DNA of 64,000 nt. Source: Reyranella soli. GTDB lineage: Bacteria > Pseudomonadota > Alphaproteobacteria > Reyranellales > Reyranellaceae. Below the pieces are notes generated by a model that was given only the letters and a program-made list of their open reading frames with translations, was not told the DNA's origin and searched no databases. This document shows positions 58,506 through 64,000 of this stretch, in pieces (position 1 is the stretch's first letter; every line of letters starts with the position of its first letter). The stretch lies in contig NZ_BKAJ01000065.1 of assembly GCF_007992495.1 (NCBI RefSeq), forward strand, positions 1 through 64,000. The letters are read 5' to 3'. Both the position numbers and the translations under genes were made by a program.

Positions 58506-59090
58506 TCAGATGTCGATCAGGTTGGGATCGCCGATACTCCAGAACCACACCCTCGGCCGCGTAAGCGAGGCAAAGTTGTTTCGCATGAAGCCCTGATTGA
58601 AATTGTCGCCGGTCCAGATCTCGGTATGGATGCCGTAGGTCTGCTGGCCCATGAAGACCACGATGCCCGGCTTGTCCTCGATGTCGGCCCGGCTCGTGAT
58701 CTCCACGCCTTCTTCGAAGGTGTTGTCGAGAAAATCCTTCATCTCGTCGACGGCGGCGATGTAGCGGAACACCCTGTTCGCTGCCGACCTGATCGCAAAC
58801 CCATTGGTCCGGCGCCGGTAGCTCTGCTCGCCCACCATCTTCGTCTGATCCTCATGCAGGAAGGATACGTTGATGGCGTGCGACATCTGAATGCAGCACG
58901 TCGTGTAGCTGATGTTCTCGTTGATGAGCCCGGTGACCCAGCCATCGAGCTCTCCCGCCAGTGACCCGCCGGGATCCTTCAATTTGAGATCGATCCGGGG
59001 GCCGGCCTTGGTGTTTATCGACGTCTTGGTGAAGAGCGGATAGTTGTTCACGAAGGCGTCGATGCGAACAGGAATGGCGAAATGCGTCAC
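58506..59090 (-). CDS. Tae4-like (NlpC/P60-type) peptidoglycan amidase candidate
   Basis: A 194-aa protein whose core resembles type VI secretion amidase effectors of the Tae4 family. The TTCCIQMSHAIN stretch near residues 63-74 carries the candidate catalytic Cys65, and GIHTEIWTGDN near 153-163 carries His155. The order Cys-x-Ile-x-Met-Ser ... Gly-x-His-x3-Trp matches Tae4. Family members cut D-Glu-mDAP bonds. There is no signal peptide. The start is GTG at 59090 with AGGAG 8 nt before it, since the longer frame lacks a ribosome site. No Tss/Hcp/VgrG genes or Tai4-like immunity gene are visible. It looks less GC-rich than its neighbours, suggesting transfer. Confidence 0.6.
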   Translation of the reverse strand: MTHFAIPVRIDAFVNNYPLFTKTSINTKAGPRIDLKLKDPGGSLAGELDGWVTGLINENISYTTCCIQMSHAINVSFLHEDQTKMVGEQSYRRRTNGFAIRSAANRVFRYIAAVDEMKDFLDNTFEEGVEITSRADIEDKPGIVVFMGQQTYGIHTEIWTGDNFNQGFMRNNFASLTRPRVWFWSIGDPNLIDI

Positions 59091-59236
59091 GGCACAATCT
59101 CCTGTCTGGCCCATCCCCAGCGAAGGGATTTGGCGCCAACAATTTGGCGAATTCGCGACGCGCACTTGAGCTTGGTTGTTCACTCGTAGCGAAATTACAG
59201 ATTCCCGAGTAACAAGTAGGACGTACGGAGGAACGC

Positions 59237-60931
59237 ATGCCCACCTTTCGCGAATCCCGCGACTTCCTGCTGGCCAACCGCGCCGACTACGCCAAGGCGG
59301 TCGCGGGCTTTCGCTGGCCCGATCCTGTGCCGTTCAACTGGGCGATCGACTGGTTCGACGCCGAGCTGGCGAGCGCTGCGAGCAAGGACCGCTGCGGCCT
59401 CTGGATCGTCGACGTGGCGAGCGGACGCGAGACCAAGCTCACCTTCGGCGAACTCTCGCAGCGATCGAACCAGGTCGCCAACTGGCTGCGCCAGCAGGGC
59501 CTGAAACGCGGCGATCACCTCCTGCTGGTGCTGAACAACGTGGCGCCGCTGTGGGAGATCATGCTGGCCGCCATGAAGCTCGGCGTGGTCGTGATCCCGG
59601 CCACGACACTCCTCACAACCGAGGAGCTGGCCGACCGCGTCGAGCGCGGCCGAGCCCGCATGATCGTCACTGACGAGGACCAAGTCGCCAAATGCGCAGG
59701 CCTGCCGCGCGATGGTGTGACGTTCGTCACCACCAGCGCCAAGCCCATCGCGGGCTGGCAGCCGTTGAGCGATGCCTATAAGTGCCCGACCGAGTTCAAG
59801 GCCGACGGCACGACCAACGCCGACGACCCACTGTTGCTCTATTTCACCTCGGGCACGACAGCCAAGCCCAAGCTGGTGCGCCACAGCCATCGCAGTTACC
59901 CGGTCGGCTCGCTCTCGACGATGTACTGGCTCGGCCTGCAGCCCGGCGACGTGCACGTCAACATCTCCTCACCCGGCTGGGCCAAGCATGCCTGGAGCAC
60001 CTTCTTCGCGCCGTGGAATGCCGGCGCGACGGTGCTGATGGTCAACCAGGCGCCGTTCAACGCCAAAGCGCTTTTAGGCGTGCTGGAGCGCTGCAAGGTC
60101 ACGACCTTCTGCGCGCCGCCGACCGTGTGGCGCCTCATGATCCAGGAAGATCTCGCCGTTGCAAAAGTCTCCTTGCGTGAAGTCTGCGGCGCGGGCGAAC
60201 CCTTGAACCCGGAGGTCATCAACAAGGTCCAGGACGCCTGGGGCCTCACCATCCGCGACGGCTACGGCCAGACCGAGACGACGGCGCAGATCGCCAACTC
60301 GCCCGGCCAGACGGTCAAGCCAGGCGCGATGGGCCGGCCGATGCCGGGCTATCGCATCCTGGTGCTGGATGCCGACGGCATGCCGACCGATGAGGGCGAG
60401 ATCTGCCTCGACCTCAACGAGGACCGTCCGGCCGGCCTGATGCAGGGCTATGCCGACGCCGAGGGCAAGCTCTCGGGCGCCAACGACAAGGTCTATCGCA
60501 CCGGCGACGTCGCGAACCTCGACGCCGACGGCTACCTGACATTCGTCGGCCGCGCCGACGACGTCTTCAAGTCGTCCGACTACCGCATCAGCCCGTTCGA
60601 GCTGGAGAGCGTGCTGATCGAGCACGATGCCGTCGCCGAGGCAGCCATCGTGCCGACGCCGGACGACATCCGGCTCAGCATCCCGAAGGCCTATATCCTG
60701 CTGACCGCCGGGACGCCGCCCAGCAAGGAAACCGCGCGGTCGATCCTGGAATACACCCATCAGCGGCTGGCGCCGTTCAAGCGCATCCGCCGGCTGGAGT
60801 TCGTCACCGAGCTGCCCAAGACGATCTCCGGCAAGATCCGGCGCAACCAGCTGCGCCGCGTCGAGTACCAGGGCAGCGCCGCCGACGTCACGCGCGGCGT
60901 GGAGTTTCACGAGAAGGACGTTTTGGGCTGA
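59237..60931 (+). CDS. AMP-dependent acyl-CoA synthetase / ligase
   Basis: A 564-aa ANL ligase. The P-loop is YFTSGTTAKPKLVRHSHRSY, the aromatic motif IRDGYGQTETTAQ, and the hinge stretch is VYRTGDVANLDADGYLTFVGRADDVFKSSDYRISPFELESV with the adenylate Asp. The final catalytic Lys is in KTISGKIRRNQLR. Overall pattern and length resemble acetyl-CoA synthetase-like or medium-chain enzymes. GGAGGAAC precedes the ATG. It diverges from the amidase-like gene and is followed by a family B repeat. Confidence 0.92.
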   Translation: MPTFRESRDFLLANRADYAKAVAGFRWPDPVPFNWAIDWFDAELASAASKDRCGLWIVDVASGRETKLTFGELSQRSNQVANWLRQQGLKRGDHLLLVLNNVAPLWEIMLAAMKLGVVVIPATTLLTTEELADRVERGRARMIVTDEDQVAKCAGLPRDGVTFVTTSAKPIAGWQPLSDAYKCPTEFKADGTTNADDPLLLYFTSGTTAKPKLVRHSHRSYPVGSLSTMYWLGLQPGDVHVNISSPGWAKHAWSTFFAPWNAGATVLMVNQAPFNAKALLGVLERCKVTTFCAPPTVWRLMIQEDLAVAKVSLREVCGAGEPLNPEVINKVQDAWGLTIRDGYGQTETTAQIANSPGQTVKPGAMGRPMPGYRILVLDADGMPTDEGEICLDLNEDRPAGLMQGYADAEGKLSGANDKVYRTGDVANLDADGYLTFVGRADDVFKSSDYRISPFELESVLIEHDAVAEAAIVPTPDDIRLSIPKAYILLTAGTPPSKETARSILEYTHQRLAPFKRIRRLEFVTELPKTISGKIRRNQLRRVEYQGSAADVTRGVEFHEKDVLG

Positions 60932-60957
60932 CGCACGACACCGGCCCAAAGCACAAC

Positions 60958-61026
60958 TGTCATCCCGAGCGTAGCGAGGGACCTTTGAGGCAGCAGGAAC
61001 GGTCCCTCGCTGCGCTCGGGATGACA
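60958..61026. repeat. dispersed inverted repeat, family B copy 3
   Basis: TGTCATCCCGAG...CTCGGGATGACA with inner GAGGGACCTTT and GGTCCCTC arms, 69 bp, between the acyl-CoA synthetase and MmgE/PrpD genes, which run in the same direction. Confidence 0.88.
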
Positions 61027-61062
61027 AGGTCGACTGCAACAACGATCTGCTGAAAGAGTTCC

Positions 61063-62403
61063 ATGATTTCCAAACCCGGCATCACCCAATCGCTCGCCCG
61101 CTTCATCGTCGACACGACGTGGGAGGACATCCCCGAGCAGGCGCGCCACGAGGCCAAGCGCGCGCTGCTGAACTTCTTCGCCGTGGCCATCGCCGGCTGC
61201 CGGACCGAGCCGGTCGAGCTGGCGCTCGCCACTCTGGCGGATTTCTCCGGCGGCAAGCAGGCGACGGTCGTTGGCCGCAGCGAGCGTATCGACGCGCTGA
61301 GTGCCGCCTTCCTGAACGGCGCCGGCGCCAACGTCTTCGACTATTGCGACACGCACCTGCCGACCGTGGTCCATCCGACCGCGCCGCTCGCGCCTGCCCT
61401 GCTGGCGATGGCCGAGCTGCGGCGCGTGAGCGGCCCGCAGCTGCTGACGGCCTTCGTGCTGGGCTTCGAGATCGAATGCCGGGTCGGCGCCGCGGTGTCG
61501 CCCGGCCACTATCCCCGGGGTTGGCACATCACCTCGACCTGCGGCGTGTTCGGCTCGGCGGCCGGCGCCGCCAAGCTGCTCGGCCTCGCGGCGGACCAGG
61601 TCGTATGGGCGCTGGGCAATGCGTCGACCCAATCCGGCGGCCTGTGCGAATGCCTGGGCTGGCCGGCCAAGAGCGTCAGCGTTGGCAATGCCGCGCGCAA
61701 CGGGCTGTTCTCCGCCCTGCTGGCGGAGAAGGGCTTTTCCGGTCCGGCCGAACCGATCGCCGGCGCCCAGGGCTGGCTGGCCGCCATGGGCGAGCCGCCC
61801 AACTGGGAAGCCTTCGACGGCCTCGGCGCGACCTGGGAAGTCTTAGACAATTCGCTGAAACCCTACCCGGCAGGCTTCGTGATCCATCCCCTGCTCGACT
61901 GCGCGCTCGACTGGCGCAAGCAGAATCCCGACGCCGTCGTCGAGCGTGTGGCCGTGCGCGGCAATCCGCTGCTGCTGCAGCGGACCGACCGGCCCGAGGT
62001 CGCGACCGGCCGCGAGGCGCAGGTGAGCCTGCAGCACGCCACCGCTGCCGCGCTGGTGCTGGGCAAGGCGGGCCCGCAAGAGTTCACCGATGCCTGCGTC
62101 AACGATCCCGCGGTCAAGGCGATGCGGCGCAAGATCGAGGTGGCGGAAGATCCCGCCATCTCCACCATCGCCATCGAGGTCGATTTCTTCACGTCCGACG
62201 GCAAGAAGCATCACGCCTCGACCGACGCAGCGCGCGGTTCGTCGGCCAATCCCCTGAAGGACGCCGAGATCGAGCAGAAGCTTTTGGACGAGGCGAAGAG
62301 CTGGCGGCCGCAGCACGACGTCCGGCCGCTGATCGACGCCGTGTGGGCGCTCGACAAGAGCGGTGACGTCTCGACTTTGGCCGCACTGACCGTCCCGCGT
62401 TAA
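61063..62403 (+). CDS. MmgE/PrpD family protein
   Basis: A 446-aa protein of the 2-methylcitrate dehydratase (PrpD) / MmgE / cis-aconitate-decarboxylase fold. Segments are NVFDYCDTHLPTVVHPTAPLAPALLA (with DYCDTH), VLGFEIECRVGAAV, YPRGWHITSTCGVFGSAAGA and the LKPYPAGFVIHPLLD region. It dehydrates a hydroxy-tricarboxylate or related acid, but many members have unknown substrates. A family A repeat begins right after the stop. A Bug receptor gene is convergent with it, and such receptors often accompany MmgE/PrpD genes. Confidence 0.9.
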   Translation: MISKPGITQSLARFIVDTTWEDIPEQARHEAKRALLNFFAVAIAGCRTEPVELALATLADFSGGKQATVVGRSERIDALSAAFLNGAGANVFDYCDTHLPTVVHPTAPLAPALLAMAELRRVSGPQLLTAFVLGFEIECRVGAAVSPGHYPRGWHITSTCGVFGSAAGAAKLLGLAADQVVWALGNASTQSGGLCECLGWPAKSVSVGNAARNGLFSALLAEKGFSGPAEPIAGAQGWLAAMGEPPNWEAFDGLGATWEVLDNSLKPYPAGFVIHPLLDCALDWRKQNPDAVVERVAVRGNPLLLQRTDRPEVATGREAQVSLQHATAAALVLGKAGPQEFTDACVNDPAVKAMRRKIEVAEDPAISTIAIEVDFFTSDGKKHHASTDAARGSSANPLKDAEIEQKLLDEAKSWRPQHDVRPLIDAVWALDKSGDVSTLAALTVPR

Positions 62404-62404
62404 T

Positions 62405-62463
62405 GGGAGCACGGGCCTCCGGCCCGCTCATGATCATGATGCGGGCCAGAGGCCCGCGCTCCC
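62405..62463. repeat. inverted repeat, family A copy 5, between convergent genes
   Basis: GGGAGCACGGGCC... to ...GGCCCGCGCTCCC with the loop CTCATGATCATGATG. It fills the gap between the MmgE/PrpD stop and the Bug receptor stop, the same arrangement as the copy at 29693, and could act as a bidirectional terminator. Confidence 0.88.
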
Positions 62464-62464
62464 G

Positions 62465-63439
62465 CTACTCCACCGTCACCTTCGCCGCCTCGGCCACGCC
62501 CTTCCACACGGCGATGTCCTTCTGGATGAAGGCGGCGAATTCCTCCGGCGTGTTGCCGACCGGCTGCATGGCCTGGTTTTCCAGCAGCTCGCGGGCGGCC
62601 GGGTCCTTGATCGCCTTCACGATCTCCTCGTTTAGCTTCTTGATCACCGCCGGCGGCGTCTTGGCCGGTGCCAGGATGCCGTGCCAGGCCAGCGCCTCGA
62701 AGTCCGGATAGCCGCTCTCGGCCACGGTCGGCACCTCGGGCGCCACGGGTGAGCGTTCCAGGCTGGTCACGGCGAGCGCGCGCAGCTTGCCCGACTTGAT
62801 GTGCGGCAGGACGCTGATCGGATCGCCGAACACCACGGTGAGCTGGCCGCCCAAAAGGTCGCCGACGGCCAGCGCCGTGCCGCGATAGGGCACGTGGGTC
62901 ATCCTGATGCCGGCCTTGCTGTTGAACAGCTCGGCAACCAGGTGGTTGGCCGCGCCGACGCCCGTCGAGCCGTAGTTCATGGCGTCGGGCTTGCTCTTGG
63001 CCAGCGCCACCAGCTCCTGCAGCGTCTTGACCGGCAGCTCGGCATTGACGACCAGGATGTAGGGATAGGCCGTCGTCATGGTGATCGGCGCAAAGTCCTT
63101 CACCGGATCGTAGGGCAGGCTTTTGTAGACGGCGGGATTGATCGAGATCGGGCCGGACTGGCCGAGCAGCAGCGTGTAGCCGTCGGGCTCGGCCTTGGCG
63201 ACCTGGTCGGTGCCCAGGATCGCGCCGGCACCGCCCTTGTTTTCGATCACGATGGTGTAGCCCGTGTTTTCGCTCACCTTGCGGGCGACGATGCGGGCCA
63301 CCGAGTCCGCGCCGCCGCCCGGCGCATAGGGCACGACGATCTTGATGGGCTTCGTCGGATAGTCGGCGGCGAGCGCCGCACCGCTCGCGCCCGATAGCGC
63401 GAGCGCAAGAACAAGCGCTGCGCGCCGCCGCATCCTCAT
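62465..63439 (-). CDS. Bug/TctC-type solute-binding protein (copy 2)
   Basis: A 324-aa periplasmic receptor. The signal peptide is MRMRRRAALVLALALSG then ASGAALAADYP, with an ALA cleavage site. Mature-protein marks are KIVVPYAPGGGADSVARI, ENKGGAGAILGTDQVA, MNYGSTGVGAANHLVAE and VPYRGTALAVGDLLGG. Ligands of the family are small carboxylates. It lies 7 nt behind the small cupin gene, in the same operon. No tctA or tctB is present. It differs from the copy at 29785 in signal sequence (no twin-Arg). Confidence 0.92.
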   Translation of the reverse strand: MRMRRRAALVLALALSGASGAALAADYPTKPIKIVVPYAPGGGADSVARIVARKVSENTGYTIVIENKGGAGAILGTDQVAKAEPDGYTLLLGQSGPISINPAVYKSLPYDPVKDFAPITMTTAYPYILVVNAELPVKTLQELVALAKSKPDAMNYGSTGVGAANHLVAELFNSKAGIRMTHVPYRGTALAVGDLLGGQLTVVFGDPISVLPHIKSGKLRALAVTSLERSPVAPEVPTVAESGYPDFEALAWHGILAPAKTPPAVIKKLNEEIVKAIKDPAARELLENQAMQPVGNTPEEFAAFIQKDIAVWKGVAEAAKVTVE

Positions 63440-63446
63440 GGCTCTG

Positions 63447-63965
63447 CTACGCGTCGACCTTGGCCGCGGCCTTGATGTTGGAGCGCTTGATGCGGTCGAG
63501 GTTGGCGCCTTCGATGCGCACCAGCTTGGTCAAGCCATCGCGCTTGGGCGAATGCACGACGCCGACATCGTAGAAGTGCGCGTCGCCCGGCCGCAGGACG
63601 TAGACCTTCTCCGGCTCGACCAATGACGGCGTCTCGCCGTCGCCCTTCCTGACGATGCGCCAGTCGGTCATCTCGGTGTCGCCGACGGCCAGGCCGTAGA
63701 TGGCCCAGCTCGAGCCGTGGTCGTGCGGCGCGCCGTGCGCCGGCTTCTCGTAGACATGGCCGCAGACGCAGAAGCCGAGCTCGGGATCCTCGTACAGCAC
63801 CTTGCGCGGCTTGCAGTCCTCGGCCCGCAGGTGCTTTTCGACGAAGTCCTTGTCGAGCAGGACCTTGGAGACGAGCTTGACGACGGCCTGCTTGCCGCCG
63901 ACGCCAGGGTCGGCCTTCAGGGCGGCGCGGATGTCGTCGCTCAGCTGCTCGAGCGTATAAGCCAT
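63447..63965 (-). CDS. small cupin / cysteine-dioxygenase-like metalloprotein
   Basis: A 172-aa cupin-like protein. GAPHDHGSSWAIYGLAVGD contains the His-x-His metal pair, and GDAHFYDVGVVHSPKRDG contributes the later His residues. Similar proteins are annotated as predicted metal-dependent (cysteine dioxygenase-like) enzymes, with no assigned reaction. The ATG at 63965 has GGAGG 6 nt before it. An earlier in-frame ATG 12 nt upstream has none. It precedes the Bug receptor gene by 7 nt, so both are expressed together. Confidence 0.82.
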   Translation of the reverse strand: MAYTLEQLSDDIRAALKADPGVGGKQAVVKLVSKVLLDKDFVEKHLRAEDCKPRKVLYEDPELGFCVCGHVYEKPAHGAPHDHGSSWAIYGLAVGDTEMTDWRIVRKGDGETPSLVEPEKVYVLRPGDAHFYDVGVVHSPKRDGLTKLVRIEGANLDRIKRSNIKAAAKVDA

Positions 63966-64000
63966 GGGTTCCTCCATAGGACGCGTTGGCGAAAGTCTAG

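Noticed and set aside
58011..59090. Effector-immunity pair made of the hypothetical protein and the Tae4-like protein
   Set aside because: The two genes are convergent rather than in one operon, and the hypothetical protein is co-transcribed with an SDR and is beta-rich, unlike helical Tai4.
1..64000. tRNA, rRNA, riboswitch, integrase or prophage genes
   Set aside because: Read for cloverleaf ends, rRNA-like sequence and phage or recombinase motifs in the gaps; none could be supported.

Overview
The window is GC-rich, densely packed with metabolic genes in short overlapping operons, and looks like an alphaproteobacterial chromosome. The gene mix supports this: CaiB-type CoA transferases, Bug/TctC solute receptors, MmgE/PrpD, split IorA/IorB and many SDRs, as in Reyranella, Bradyrhizobium and Rhodospirillales-like soil bacteria. 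The genus is an inference. I see no rRNA, tRNA, CRISPR array, prophage or intact insertion sequence. Intergenic spaces are punctuated by two related groups of dispersed inverted repeats: five copies of a GGGAGCGCGGGCC element and five of a TGTCATCCCGAG element.

Layout. 0-8.3 kb: amidase, SDR, esterase, GFA protein, a first CmcJ/NvfI-like oxygenase, a cupin remnant, an iron alcohol dehydrogenase, a CoA transferase and a dienoyl-CoA reductase. 8.3-15.8 kb: AI-2E-type permease, an RND efflux pump with its adaptor, and a GMC oxidoreductase. 16.0-22.3 kb: a surface-glycan cassette (FkbM methyltransferase, glycosyltransferase, CBS-DegT aminotransferase fusion, flavoprotein, acyltransferase). 22.3-27.6 kb: DTW-iorA-iorB-thioesterase-thioesterase operon, probably handling aryl-pyruvates. 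27.6-29.7 kb: an unrecognised internally duplicated protein, a stand-alone biotinyl domain and a YeiH-type exporter. 29.8-38.1 kb: Bug receptor, MaoC, Nudix, methyltransferase, GH17/GT2 beta-glucan synthase, hydrolase, TauE permease, phosphatase.

38.3-42.1 kb is the most unusual block. A second CmcJ/NvfI-like oxygenase and a Rieske protein are transcribed away from a PqqC-like, GlcG-like and GntR gene set. Two GTATAC-centred sites lie 52 bp apart in the divergent promoter. Both CmcJ-like genes, 34 kb apart, carry the same 17-bp near-palindrome (CATGARRRGACTTCATG) upstream. Together these suggest an uncharacterised co-regulated oxidative pathway.

42.7-47.3 kb: an aspartyl-hydroxylase-like gene, then a translationally coupled molybdopterin oxidoreductase-ferredoxin-nitronate monooxygenase operon. 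47.4-56.2 kb: a CoA- and glutathione-linked catabolic cluster with an HxlR regulator and three paralogous SDRs that have Phe in place of the catalytic Tyr. 56.4-64 kb: two ordinary SDRs, a membrane-anchored hypothetical protein, an orphan Tae4-like amidase, an acyl-CoA synthetase, MmgE/PrpD, a second Bug receptor and a small cupin.

Functions are assigned from motifs read in the translations. No database search was possible.
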